Positions 35,533-42,980 are shown, numbered from the stretch's first letter. The stretch: 64,000 nucleotides of DNA from Microsyncoccus archaeolyticus (GCA_036987155.1 BTXY01000002.1:51556-115555); one strand, 5' to 3'. Notes: generated by a model from the sequence alone, not told the origin. Numbers and translations: made by a program.

Positions 35533-36384
35533 ATGCATAGTAAATCATTCACGTTAATCGAAATATTGGTAGTAATTGTTGTTATTGGAATCCTTTCTGC
35601 GTTTATTCTTGTTGGAATGAGTTCCATATCAGAGAGTGCTAACATTGCTAAAGGAAAATCATTTATAGACTCAATAGATAACAACTTATTATTAGAAAGA
35701 TTATCCTATTGGAAATTTGATGAATCTTCTGGAATTACAATGTATGACTCTTGGGGAACTAATAATGGAACATTAAGTGGATCTCCTTCACCAGAAATTA
35801 ACAATTTAGAATGTATTTCAAATAATTGCTTAAGCTTTAATGGATCTACTAGTTATATTTCTATTTCTTCAACTACAATGAATTTGTCAACCGGTACAAC
35901 TATTATTTTTTGGGCGAGAAGGAATGAACTTTCTACTCCGGGAACTGGTATAGAAGATGATATTTTAGGAAACGGAACTTCTGGCTATAATTTTTTAGCT
36001 TTTAGACAATCAGACAATGAATTACAATTAGAAACAACCACTAATGGCGATGTCTCTATTTCCTCTGGACTGATTAAAGATACTAATTGGCATTATTATG
36101 TAATTACAATTTTAAATCTAAATCCGTCCTGGTATCAAGATGGATTGTTAATATCTTCCGGAGATTTAGTAAATAATAATTTAACAATCAATCAAATATC
36201 AAGACCTTATTATTTTGATGGACTGATAGATGAAGTTCGTATTTATACTGCAGCCCTTCCAACCTCTCAAATAGAACAAAACTACTTTTTAGGATTAAAT
36301 AAATTATTCAAGAATAGGGGAATAGCTGAAAATGAATACATTGAAAGGATAGTTGAGTTAAAAACTAATCTTACTCAAAGCTAA
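35533..36384 (+). CDS. Type IV pilin-like protein with LamG-type domain
   Basis: This 283-aa protein has a class III signal (KSFTLIEILVVIVVIGILSA) with the prepilin-peptidase site before FTLIE and Glu5 conserved. After the pilin helix comes a concanavalin/LamG-like domain (residues ~60-255; YWKFDESSG, NNGTLSG, YSFNGSTSY-type, DGLIDEVRIY). It is probably a minor pilin or pseudopilin exposing a binding module. TATAAT at 35521-35526 leaves 6 bases to the ATG, so the mRNA is leaderless; the in-frame TTG at 35509 lies upstream of this start. Confidence 0.9.
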   Translation: MHSKSFTLIEILVVIVVIGILSAFILVGMSSISESANIAKGKSFIDSIDNNLLLERLSYWKFDESSGITMYDSWGTNNGTLSGSPSPEINNLECISNNCLSFNGSTSYISISSTTMNLSTGTTIIFWARRNELSTPGTGIEDDILGNGTSGYNFLAFRQSDNELQLETTTNGDVSISSGLIKDTNWHYYVITILNLNPSWYQDGLLISSGDLVNNNLTINQISRPYYFDGLIDEVRIYTAALPTSQIEQNYFLGLNKLFKNRGIAENEYIERIVELKTNLTQS

Positions 36385-36416
36385 CTCAGCTCTAATTTAT
36401 TTACAAAAAGATTAAA

Positions 36417-36542
36417 CTAGATTTCTTTTTGTTTTTTCTTTTTCTTGTTTTTTATTTGAGCATTTTTAACTTTCCCTTTCATGCGTGGTGGAACAGTTAA
36501 GTGTCCTTCATGCTCTATATTCAATTTTATTGTTTTTTTCAT
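36417..36542 (-). CDS. Small basic protein (41 aa)
   Basis: A 41-codon frame begins KKTIKLNIEHEGHLTVPPRM and ends in a Lys-rich tail. Supporting evidence is a minus-strand promoter with TTGACT (36577-36582), 17-bp spacer and TAAAAT (36554-36559), 11 nt before the ATG. It may bind nucleic acid because of its charge; that is inference only. Confidence 0.5.
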   Translation of the reverse strand: MKKTIKLNIEHEGHLTVPPRMKGKVKNAQIKNKKKKKQKEI

Positions 36543-36650
36543 ATCCTATTTATATTTTAAATTAACAAATAAACATAGTCAACAGTAAAAATATTGACAT
36601 TCTAATGTATAAAATTGTATAAATATATTATCCTCGGTGGAGGTTTTAAA

Positions 36651-36890
36651 ATGAATTGCCAAGAACAAGGTTGTAATGGAAAAATAGACAAAAGAAATGT
36701 TCTTAGTCTCATAATCAGCTCTAGTGGCTGGGGCGAAGAATACTCTGAGGCCCGACCCTGTGAGGCATGTGGAAGGCTCTATTGGAAAGATGGCAAACCA
36801 ATAAACAATAAAGCAGGAGGCAGGGCATTTCTTGTTGATAGGCAAATTGTCTTTATAAAAGATATGGATCCTTTAAAAAATAAAATATGA
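36651..36890 (+). CDS. Small zinc-ribbon-like protein
   Basis: This 79-aa protein has two cysteine pairs (CQEQGC near the start, CEACG near residue 40), suggesting a zinc ribbon. ATG 36651 is chosen for the strong SD (GGTGGAGG, 8 nt upstream). The promoter is TTGACA (36594-36599) with TATAAA about 18 bp on, divergent from the small basic gene. Function is unknown. Confidence 0.68.
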   Translation: MNCQEQGCNGKIDKRNVLSLIISSSGWGEEYSEARPCEACGRLYWKDGKPINNKAGGRAFLVDRQIVFIKDMDPLKNKI

Positions 36891-36984
36891 TAGGGGAGAT
36901 AACTTCAAACCTTTTTTTATTATAATTGACCTAAAGATAATTATTAAGATATAATAAACATATATTATAATAAATTAATAAATT

Positions 36985-37398
36985 ATGACCGAAAAAACAA
37001 AAACCATCAGAACAATATATTTATATATTGTTTCATTATTAAGTTTATTATTCCTATGCATTGGAGTAGGAAATTTAATTAATGTTACCCTTAAATCGTA
37101 TTTTTTTCCTGAAGCAGAAAAAAGAGACTACTATATGTGTAATCAATCTTTTTATTATCCAATGACTGATATTGAAAAATTAAAAGAAGAAGCTCAAAAT
37201 CAAGAAGAGCAACAGAAAATAGACACCATTATCAGTGAATACGAAACCTGGAAAACAGAGAATACTGGAGATAATTGTTATGCTTCAGAAAGACAAAAAA
37301 GAATGGTTGACTCTTTGACCATGATTTTAATTTCTCTTCCTTTATACGTTTTCCACTGGAGCTTAATTAAAAAAGAAAAACAAGAGAAAAAATCCTAA
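36985..37398 (+). CDS. Two-helix membrane protein (DUF5671-like)
   Basis: This 137-aa protein has a membrane helix at residues ~10-32, a soluble loop with two cysteines (YYMCNQ, NCYASE) and a Glu-rich helix, and a second helix at ~108-128. TIRTIYLYIVSLLSLLFL and the NLINVTLKSYFF segment resemble a membrane protein type common in CPR genomes (DUF5671-like); assignment is tentative. Its stop is 3 bases before the next start. Confidence 0.7.
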   Translation: MTEKTKTIRTIYLYIVSLLSLLFLCIGVGNLINVTLKSYFFPEAEKRDYYMCNQSFYYPMTDIEKLKEEAQNQEEQQKIDTIISEYETWKTENTGDNCYASERQKRMVDSLTMILISLPLYVFHWSLIKKEKQEKKS

Positions 37399-37401
37399 TT
37401 C

Positions 37402-38400
37402 ATGAACAAAAAATTAGCCATCGTATTTTTAGGAATATTTTCTATCTTTCTTTTTGCTATAATAAATAATAATAAAGAAAATCAATACAGTATCTCTGTT
37501 TTAGAAATATCATATATACCGTTAAACGAAACTAACAATGATTTGATTGATTTAAATATTATTGGCCCATATTTAAAGCAAGAAACAACCGTAGAAGAAT
37601 TGAGAGAAAGAATAAAAACAATATCAAATAAATTAATTGTTGATTTAGAAGAGGGAAGTTCTTACTTGAAATATAAAGATTCAAGCTCTAAACCAATTAT
37701 AGACTATAATATTATAGAAAGAAAAGAATTTTTAAGACCAATACTAAGAACAAATAATCTTGAATGGATTTTTAATGAAAACACAGACTGGGGGATGACC
37801 GCTGATCACTTTAATGAACTTAAAAACATTGATATTTGCGGTTACGTAGATAATAAAGGGGTAAAAGAGGTTTGGATTTGGATGTATCATAATGCTTTAA
37901 GTTTGGATGAAAATAGATATTATGTTTCTCCAACAGAATCAAACATGGCTAGTAAATATGGAGACATTAGTAACAGCTATAGAATAAATGATTTGCCAAT
38001 TTGTAAAAACACTTATACTGTTTATGAATATAATTACACAAGAGGGGTAGGGGAAGCTTTAGAAAATCATACTCATCAAATAGAGGCAGTTCTTGAACAT
38101 TATGAAAATAAATCATGGAATTACTTTATTGGAGATGACTCTGAGCCTTTTGGTTGTGGGTGGACCCATTGCCCTCCAAATGTAATGCTTGATTGCTCAA
38201 ATCATAATTATGATTGGAAAAACGAAACAATTGTTGCATCTTATTGTGGAGGAGCGAATACAAACATTAATTGTCATGCTTGGTCAGGAGATACTTGTAA
38301 TGATCATGATGGAGAAAAATTCAAGGTTTGGTGGATGCAAAATATTCCAGAAGAATGGTGGAGATATATTGCTGACTTGGACAGTATTGCAAAAAAATAA
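37402..38400 (+). CDS. Secreted or membrane-anchored protein, unknown function
   Basis: This 332-aa protein has one N-terminal hydrophobic helix (residues 5-22) and a large extracytoplasmic part. The C-terminal half has a distinctive run of motifs: KEVWIWMYHNALSLDE, SPTESNMASKYGDISNS, NHTHQIEAVLEHY, FGCGWTHCPPN. I recall such a pattern in uncharacterised bacterial secreted proteins but not an activity; the His/Trp/Cys-rich core suggests a metal site. It follows the previous gene by 3 bases. Confidence 0.72.
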   Translation: MNKKLAIVFLGIFSIFLFAIINNNKENQYSISVLEISYIPLNETNNDLIDLNIIGPYLKQETTVEELRERIKTISNKLIVDLEEGSSYLKYKDSSSKPIIDYNIIERKEFLRPILRTNNLEWIFNENTDWGMTADHFNELKNIDICGYVDNKGVKEVWIWMYHNALSLDENRYYVSPTESNMASKYGDISNSYRINDLPICKNTYTVYEYNYTRGVGEALENHTHQIEAVLEHYENKSWNYFIGDDSEPFGCGWTHCPPNVMLDCSNHNYDWKNETIVASYCGGANTNINCHAWSGDTCNDHDGEKFKVWWMQNIPEEWWRYIADLDSIAKK

Positions 38401-38455
38401 TTTATATGATATATTTCATTTGAAGCCAAAAGCTTCACAATTATGGAGGTGAATC

Positions 38456-38527
38456 ATGGAGTCCATTTTTGCACTTCTCAAGCTAATGCTTGATTCAAAA
38501 AAAGGATACATAAAGTATCCACGTTGA
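38456..38527 (+). CDS. Small ORF (23 aa) with strong Shine-Dalgarno
   Basis: ATG 38456 follows GGAGGTGAATC. The product is MESIFALLKLMLDSKKGY plus IKYPR: a short hydrophobic helix and a basic end. A small hairpin (GAAGC/GCTTC) precedes it and an intrinsic terminator lies about 80 bases after it. It could be a leader peptide, a small membrane peptide or part of a structured RNA. Confidence 0.42.
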   Translation: MESIFALLKLMLDSKKGYIKYPR

Positions 38528-38603
38528 GACTTCTGAAAAACAAGAATTCACCCCCTATGGAGAGGATAGAAAATATCTTTCTCCTTAATTATAATCACGA
38601 ACC

Positions 38604-38630
38604 AAGAATCTTTTCTTGTTTTTTTATTGC
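38604..38630 (+). terminator. Intrinsic terminator
   Basis: CAAGAA-TCTT-TTCTTG followed by seven T. It closes the transcript carrying the 23-aa ORF. Confidence 0.75.
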
Positions 38631-38683
38631 AAAATTTTAAAAAAGGAATATAATATTTATTAATTATTATAATTGATAAAAAA

Positions 38684-39232
38684 ATGATTCCGAAAAAAGT
38701 ATTTTTCGTAAAGGGTGTTGGTGTCCATAAAGATAAGTTAGCTTCTTTTGAGTTAGCTTTAAGAGACGCTGGGATAGAAAACCAAAACTTAGTTTATGTT
38801 TCAAGTATCTTGCCTCCTAATTGTGAGATTATTCCAAAATCAAAAGGTGTGTCTCAATTAAAACCAGGACAAATTACTTTTTGCGTAATGGCAAGAAATG
38901 AAACCAATGAACCAAACAGATTAATTTCAGCTGCTATTGGTTCAGCGATTCCCAAAGACAGAAGTACTTACGGATATCTATCAGAACATCATTCATATGG
39001 AGAAAAAGCAGATATTTCAGGAGATTATGCAGAGGATCTAGCAGCAACCATGCTTGCAACAACATTAGGAATTGAATTTGATCCAGAAAAAGCTTGGAAC
39101 GAAAGAAAACAAGAATACATTACTTCTGGAAAAATAATTAGAGCTACTCATGCTTGCCAATCAGCAGAAGGTAATAAAAACGGATTATGGACAACTGTTA
39201 TTGCTGCTGCTGTATTTTTAATGGAAGAATAA
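38684..39232 (+). CDS. Pyruvoyl-dependent arginine decarboxylase
   Basis: This 182-aa PvlArgDC proenzyme converts arginine to agmatine. VKGVGVHKDKLASFELAL starts the fold; YVSSILPPNCEI contains the Ser-Ser site where self-cleavage creates the N-terminal pyruvoyl cofactor. GQITFCVMARNE, SAAIGSAIP, GYLSEHHSYG and the C-terminal ACQSAEGNKNGLWTTVIAA match the family and the length is normal. TATAAT (38668-38673) lies 10 nt before ATG. It could serve polyamine synthesis or acid resistance; no agmatinase or other polyamine gene is nearby. Confidence 0.93.
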   Translation: MIPKKVFFVKGVGVHKDKLASFELALRDAGIENQNLVYVSSILPPNCEIIPKSKGVSQLKPGQITFCVMARNETNEPNRLISAAIGSAIPKDRSTYGYLSEHHSYGEKADISGDYAEDLAATMLATTLGIEFDPEKAWNERKQEYITSGKIIRATHACQSAEGNKNGLWTTVIAAAVFLMEE

Positions 39233-39243
39233 AAAAAGAGCTA

Positions 39244-39417
39244 TCATTTTCTTCTACTATGCATATTGTCATAGATGTTTGATAACTCTTGCGTGGATTT
39301 GCCTCTCCTTTGATTTGATTTCTGAGCTTTTGTCGGAACAACTGGACTATTGTCAAGCGATTTTTTTATCGCATTCTTTGTCTGGGCTTTATTCTTCCCA
39401 TTCTTGATTAAAGGCAC
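39244..39417 (-). CDS. Small basic hypothetical protein
   Basis: This is a frame of about 57 codons on the minus strand. TTGACA (39455-39460) and TATAAT (39430-39435) lie upstream, so the GTG at 39417 is the likely start; the upstream TTG at 39441 is inside the promoter. The product is Lys/Asn/Ser-rich and probably disordered (NQRRGKSTQELSNIYDN). It has no family. Confidence 0.4.
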   Translation of the reverse strand: MPLIKNGKNKAQTKNAIKKSLDNSPVVPTKAQKSNQRRGKSTQELSNIYDNMHSRRK

Positions 39418-39538
39418 AATGAACCTATAATTATATAACAATAAAATATCTTTTTGTCAATCTTCACAAATAAAATGTATTTATGCTATAATAATTAATC
39501 AAAGGTCGTTAAGTATTATTCTAAATAATAACTCGACT

Positions 39539-39709
39539 ATGGTAAAAGAAACTCTAATAATTATAGGTATTTTGCTTGTTTTAATGGGTGCATGGGCACT
39601 GGTTCCTGGATCAACTTTGGGAATAGAACCAATGTGGCACTCTATTGCAAAGATAGCAATTGGTTTAATTGCAATGGGAGTAGCACTAGGTGAAAAGAAA
39701 AAAGCTTAA
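39539..39709 (+). CDS. Small two-helix membrane protein (56 aa)
   Basis: A 56-aa product has hydrophobic helices at residues ~6-24 and ~34-50, joined by a loop (VPGSTLGIEPMWH), ending in EKKKA. TATAAT near 39487 lies upstream. A terminator follows at 39717-39757. The single-gene transcription unit supports it; function unknown. Confidence 0.6.
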   Translation: MVKETLIIIGILLVLMGAWALVPGSTLGIEPMWHSIAKIAIGLIAMGVALGEKKKA

Positions 39710-39716
39710 TATATTA

Positions 39717-39757
39717 TAGCTCAAAAGCCGACAGTATTTTCGTTGGCTTTTGTTTTT
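39717..39757 (+). terminator. Intrinsic terminator of the 39539 gene
   Basis: AAAAGCCGAC and GTTGGCTTTT pair around a 9-base loop, followed by GTTTTTTT. Confidence 0.8.
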
Positions 39758-39806
39758 TTAAAAAAAGAGATATAATAAATTAGTATCTTTAAAAAAGAGG
39801 TGTCTC

Positions 39807-40106
39807 GTGTTTACTTACAAAATTTCTAAAGAAGAAAGAGTAGAACTACTTCTTGAAAAAGAAGAGTTTCATAAAGCAGCAAGATATTGCTTTTGCTCAG
39901 AACCGTCAAGAGAAGTTCAGATAAAAGTCATTAAAAAATTCATTGAAAGAAAAAGAATCATTGTTGAGTCAGAAGACATAGATTCTCTAAAAACTCGCAC
40001 ACTAAGATGCTTACTGTATTACTGCATCCTAACAGAACAAAGCAAATCAACACCAAGAGTTATTATAACCAAAGTAGACTCTCGCAGAAGATACAAACCA
40101 CTTTAA
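39807..40106 (+). CDS. Hypothetical helical protein, GTG start
   Basis: This 99-aa protein is rich in Glu, Lys and Arg and predicted helical, with one Cys cluster (YCFCSE and RCLLYYCIL). AGAGGTG about 6 nt upstream supports the GTG start, with TATAAT near 39770. No family is recognised. It has its own terminator. Confidence 0.62.
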   Translation: MFTYKISKEERVELLLEKEEFHKAARYCFCSEPSREVQIKVIKKFIERKRIIVESEDIDSLKTRTLRCLLYYCILTEQSKSTPRVIITKVDSRRRYKPL

Positions 40107-40124
40107 TATGGTTTGTTTTTTATA
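40096..40124 (+). terminator. Intrinsic terminator of the 39807 gene
   Basis: AAACCA and TGGTTT form a stem around 8 bases, then GTTTTTTA. Confidence 0.78.
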
Positions 40125-40147
40125 TAATCCTTGATATAATATAATTA

Positions 40148-40690
40148 ATGAAAAAAATAGCTATTATTATTGCTTATAAGGACTTTAGAGACGAAGAATA
40201 TTTTCAAACAAAGGAAATATTAGAAAACAATGGTTTTAAAACCAAAACATTTAGCAATGAAAAGGGGATTGCTGTTGGAAAATTTGGAGGAGAAGTTAAT
40301 ATTGAAAAAACAATAGAAGACCTTGATATTGATGAATTTGATACAATTATTTTTGTTGGTGGTTCAGGAGCTGTTCAGTTTTTAGACAATGAAATCTCAT
40401 ATAATCTAATTAATAAAGCCTATAACTCCAATAAATTAATTGCTGCTATTTGCATTGCCCCTGTAATTCTAGCAAAAGCAAAAATATTAAATAACAAAAA
40501 AGCAACTGTTTGGTCTTCAAACATGGATAAATCAGCAATAAAAACATTAAAAGAATGTAATGCTGTTTTTATTGATCAATCAGTAGTTACAGATAATAAT
40601 ATTATTACTGCAAACGGCCCTGAAGCAATTAATGAATTTGGCAAGGAGATTGTTGACAAATTAAACAAAATAGATATAATAAAGCAGTAA
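40148..40690 (+). CDS. DJ-1/PfpI family protein
   Basis: This 180-aa class I glutamine-amidotransferase-fold protein has the nucleophile elbow AAICIAPVILAKA (Cys ~104) and the early FVGGSGAVQF oxyanion region. The family covers glyoxalase III-like, chaperone and peptidase activities, and sequence alone cannot choose. TATAAT at 40135-40140 is 7 bases before ATG, so it is leaderless. The L10 leader starts at its stop. Confidence 0.9.
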   Translation: MKKIAIIIAYKDFRDEEYFQTKEILENNGFKTKTFSNEKGIAVGKFGGEVNIEKTIEDLDIDEFDTIIFVGGSGAVQFLDNEISYNLINKAYNSNKLIAAICIAPVILAKAKILNNKKATVWSSNMDKSAIKTLKECNAVFIDQSVVTDNNIITANGPEAINEFGKEIVDKLNKIDIIKQ

Positions 40691-40785
40691 TCCACAGAAA
40701 GCGGGCAATTAGTAAGTCCTGCCGAGGATAGATATTTTTTATCTTTGGTCGAAGATCTGTGGCATAATCAGGTCTTTTTTTATTA
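40690..40785 (+). promoter_or_regulatory. Ribosomal protein L10 leader
   Basis: The region directly before rplJ folds with CCACAGA (40692-40698) pairing TCTGTGG (40756-40762). Inside are the conserved GCGGGC...CCTGCCGAGGAT segment and a GATAGATA/TATCTTTGGTC arm, matching the L10 leader (L10-L12 autoregulation). A T-rich stretch with GGTC/GACC-type pairing after the stem may act as terminator. Confidence 0.88.
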
Positions 40786-40790
40786 ACAAT

Positions 40791-41303
40791 ATGGCACTAA
40801 CAAAAGAAAAAAAAGAAAGCATTATTAAAGACATTGAAAGCAAAATTGAAAAACAAAAATCAATTGTTTTTATGGATTTTGCTGGTGTAAAAGTAAAAGA
40901 CTTGTCTGCCTTAAGAAACAGTCTCAAAAAAGCAAAAAACGAATTAAGGGTTGCTAAAAAAACCTTAATGGGAATTGCTTTTAAAAACAAAAATATTGAC
41001 GTTAATGCAAAAGAAATGACAGGGGAGATTGGAATAGTATTTGGTTACGAAGACGAGATCTCTGGAGCTAAACTAGTAAACCAATTTATTAAAACAAGCC
41101 CTAATGCTAAAATCGTTGGCGGATACATTGATAACAAATTCTATAATTCAGTTGACATGACTAGAATAGCTAAATTACCAGGCAAAGAACAATTAATAGG
41201 CAGCCTACTTGGGACATTAAATGCCCCAGTCTCTAACTTTGTCGGAGTTTTAGGGGGAAACTTGAGAAAATTAGTATTTGTTCTTTCTCAAATTAAAAAA
41301 TAA
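40791..41303 (+). CDS. rplJ: Ribosomal protein uL10
   Basis: This 170-aa stalk base protein anchors L7/L12 dimers. The N-terminus (ALTKEKKESIIKDIESKI, then IVFMDFAGVKVKDLSALR) and the LRVAKKTLMGIAF segment are typical. It is preceded by its L10 leader and followed 15 bases later by rplL. The usual rplK-rplA pair is not upstream here. Confidence 0.95.
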   Translation: MALTKEKKESIIKDIESKIEKQKSIVFMDFAGVKVKDLSALRNSLKKAKNELRVAKKTLMGIAFKNKNIDVNAKEMTGEIGIVFGYEDEISGAKLVNQFIKTSPNAKIVGGYIDNKFYNSVDMTRIAKLPGKEQLIGSLLGTLNAPVSNFVGVLGGNLRKLVFVLSQIKK

Positions 41304-41318
41304 TAATATATTAAAAAT

Positions 41319-41735
41319 ATGGCAGAAGAAAAAGAAACAATAGAGGTTCCTGAAAAGTTTAAAAAGCTAGTTGATGAAATAGAAAAAATGTCTGTTCTAG
41401 ACCTAGCTGAATTAGTAAAAGTTTTAGAAAGTAAATTCGGCGTATCTGCTGCTCCTCAAATGGTTGCAGCTGTAGCTGGCGCTCCAGCAGGTGGGGAAGC
41501 ACAAGCTGAAGAAAAGAGTTCTTACAATGTTGTTTTAACAGCTGTTGGTGACAAAAAGATTGATGTAATCAAAGTTGTAAGAGACACAACTCAAAAAGGA
41601 TTAAAAGAAGCAAAAGACTTGGTTGATGCTGCTGCTAATGAACCTCAAACAATTAAAGAAGGAGCCAAAAAAGAAGAAGCAGAAGAAATGAAAAAGAAAT
41701 TCAACGAAGCAGGAGCACAAGTAGAATTAAAGTAA
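41319..41735 (+). CDS. rplL: Ribosomal protein bL12 (L7/L12)
   Basis: This 138-aa protein has the N-terminal dimerisation helix (MSVLDLAELVKVLESKFGV), an Ala/Gly hinge, and the factor-binding domain (YNVVLTAVGDKKIDVIKVVRDTTQKGLKEAKDLVD). It recruits translation GTPases. It is the last gene of the rplJ operon, with a terminator right after. Confidence 0.96.
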   Translation: MAEEKETIEVPEKFKKLVDEIEKMSVLDLAELVKVLESKFGVSAAPQMVAAVAGAPAGGEAQAEEKSSYNVVLTAVGDKKIDVIKVVRDTTQKGLKEAKDLVDAAANEPQTIKEGAKKEEAEEMKKKFNEAGAQVELK

Positions 41736-41737
41736 AT

Positions 41738-41767
41738 AAAAAGCCTCACGAAAGTGGGGTTTTTTGT
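41738..41767. terminator. Bidirectional terminator between rplL and the 225-nt RNA
   Basis: CCTCAC-GAAA-GTGGGG is followed on the plus strand by TTTTTTG and on the minus strand by TTTTTAT, so it can end both convergent transcripts. Confidence 0.85.
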
Positions 41768-41966
41768 TTAAGTAGGGTTGGGAAATAGTCGCCAAACTAT
41801 AAGACAGGACTCTTTATGAGTTAGGAGGTGAAATAATGTTTCCACAACCCTACAATGATTGGGGCCACTGAAATAGCCTCAAGGTGGCACAGAAAAGCCA
41901 CTTCAATGACCCACTTTAAAAGCACTTAAATGCCCTTAAAGTGAGCCATTGAATAAGTTAAGAACT
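41742..41966 (-). ncRNA. ~225-nt structured noncoding RNA sharing its 5' hairpin with the 630-nt RNA
   Basis: The minus-strand unit has TTGACA (41996-42001), 17-bp spacer, TATATT (41973-41978) and the bidirectional terminator. Its 5' hairpin (41906-41949) aligns with that of the 8237-8866 RNA at roughly 34 of 43 positions, including a T-A to C-G compensatory change. Further elements are GTGGC/GCCAC and a long closing stem (GTAGGGTTG.GGAAA against TTTCC.CAACCCTAC in plus-strand reading, 41770-41856) enclosing ACTC/GAGT and ATAGT/ACTAT hairpins. It contains CACCTCC, the anti-Shine-Dalgarno sequence. No known family is recognised. Confidence 0.72.
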
Positions 41967-41972
41967 ATTTGG

Positions 41973-42001
41973 AATATAGTATACTTTTATTTTTTTGTCA
42001 A
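41973..42001 (-). promoter_or_regulatory. Promoter of the ~225-nt RNA
   Basis: Minus-strand TTGACA and TATATT with a 17-bp spacer, located directly after the terminator of the DsbA-like gene. Confidence 0.8.
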
Positions 42002-42007
42002 AATAAA

Positions 42008-42027
42008 AACCCCCTTTTAAGGGGGCT
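42008..42027 (-). terminator. Terminator of the DsbA-like gene
   Basis: CCCCC-TTTTAA-GGGGG palindrome; on the minus strand it is followed by TTTTTATTTT. Confidence 0.85.
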
Positions 42028-42031
42028 TAGT

Positions 42032-42772
42032 TTATTTACAAGCTTCAGCTTGATTTCCAGTTATATCACAGATAAATTTAGTTAGTGCTTGTTTTTCTAC
42101 TTCTTCTCCTCCAGATTCTCCTGACCCAACCCTATAATATTTACAACCAATAACAACTGTTGGAACTCCTCCTGTACTAAATTCGCTAAAAATATCTTGA
42201 TCGTTCTGAGAATCAATGTTTTCATGATAAGAAATTGCATCTCCAAATTTTCCTACAACTTCTTGGATAAGTGGTTTTTCCCATTCACAATGAGGACAAG
42301 TGGAAGAACCAAAGAAATATACTATTGGTTTATCATTTTCCTTACATATCTCTGCACCAACTATTTCTTTAAAACTAGCATCTACTGTGTTTACTTCTTT
42401 TTCAACAAGTTCTGGAATGTCATATGAACCGCTTGGAATTATATTTTTTCCATCAGCAGAGACATAAGAGCTCCATTCGTTGCCATTATAATCAAAAAGA
42501 AATTTATAATAAGTCAATTTTTCTTCTGAAACGCTTTTAAAAACACCAGAACCATCTGAAATCAAATACTGGTTAATATACTTCATTGCTCTATCAGCAG
42601 CTGCTTGAGCTCCTATATCCTGAGTATTATTTTGCGTATCGTTATTTGAAGTAGAAGGAATTCCTGCTGTTTGTTTTTGATAAACCATAACTCCCAAAGC
42701 AACACAAGCAATAAATAGAATCAAAACCAATATTTTCCAGAAAGCAAGGCTTGATAAGAATTTATTTTCCAT
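42032..42772 (-). CDS. Membrane-anchored DsbA/thioredoxin-like protein
   Basis: This 246-aa protein has an N-terminal transmembrane helix (residues ~10-28), a Ser/Asn/Thr-rich linker, and a thioredoxin-fold domain with the redox motif STCPHCEWE (CPHC, as in DsbA) near residue 160, followed by the cis-Pro loop TGGVPTVVIG. It probably catalyses disulfide exchange in exported proteins, several of which in this window are Cys-rich. It is a single gene with its own terminator. Confidence 0.88.
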   Translation of the reverse strand: MENKFLSSLAFWKILVLILFIACVALGVMVYQKQTAGIPSTSNNDTQNNTQDIGAQAAADRAMKYINQYLISDGSGVFKSVSEEKLTYYKFLFDYNGNEWSSYVSADGKNIIPSGSYDIPELVEKEVNTVDASFKEIVGAEICKENDKPIVYFFGSSTCPHCEWEKPLIQEVVGKFGDAISYHENIDSQNDQDIFSEFSTGGVPTVVIGCKYYRVGSGESGGEEVEKQALTKFICDITGNQAEACK

Positions 42773-42804
42773 TTTTTTCTAAATTAATTAATTATTCTGA
42801 AAAG

Positions 42805-42830
42805 ACAACCCTGCAGCGCAGGGTTGTATA
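42805..42830 (-). terminator. Hairpin terminator of the acidic ORF
   Basis: On the minus strand ACAACCCTGCGCTGCAGGGTTGT forms a 9-10-bp stem followed by CTTTTC. Confidence 0.6.
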
Positions 42831-42980
42831 TTACTCATCTTCGTTAAAATCATCATCTTCTTCGTCTTCTTCCTCTTCTTCTTCCTCTTCTTCTGCTTCA
42901 TCTAAATCCTCGTCACCTCCCATGTCGTCAGATTCCCATTCGTCATCCATTTCTAATTTAATATTTTCTTCTAATATCAT
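42831..42980 (-). CDS. Small highly acidic protein (49 aa)
   Basis: A 49-codon frame gives MILEENIKLEMDDEWESDD followed by an almost pure Glu/Asp tail. A hairpin with ACAACCCTG/CAGGGTTGT lies just downstream (42805-42828) and can end the transcript. The codons alternate GAA/GAG and GAT/GAC, which argues against simple slippage. It resembles acidic tails of RNA-polymerase-delta-like proteins only in composition. Confidence 0.5.
   Translation of the reverse strand: MILEENIKLEMDDEWESDDMGGDEDLDEAEEEEEEEEEDEEDDDFNEDE

Noticed and set aside
41836..41871. 11-codon plus-strand frame after GGAGGTGAAATA
   Set aside because: Downstream of a strong terminator, no plus-strand promoter, and the sequence is one arm of the minus-strand RNA's closing stem.
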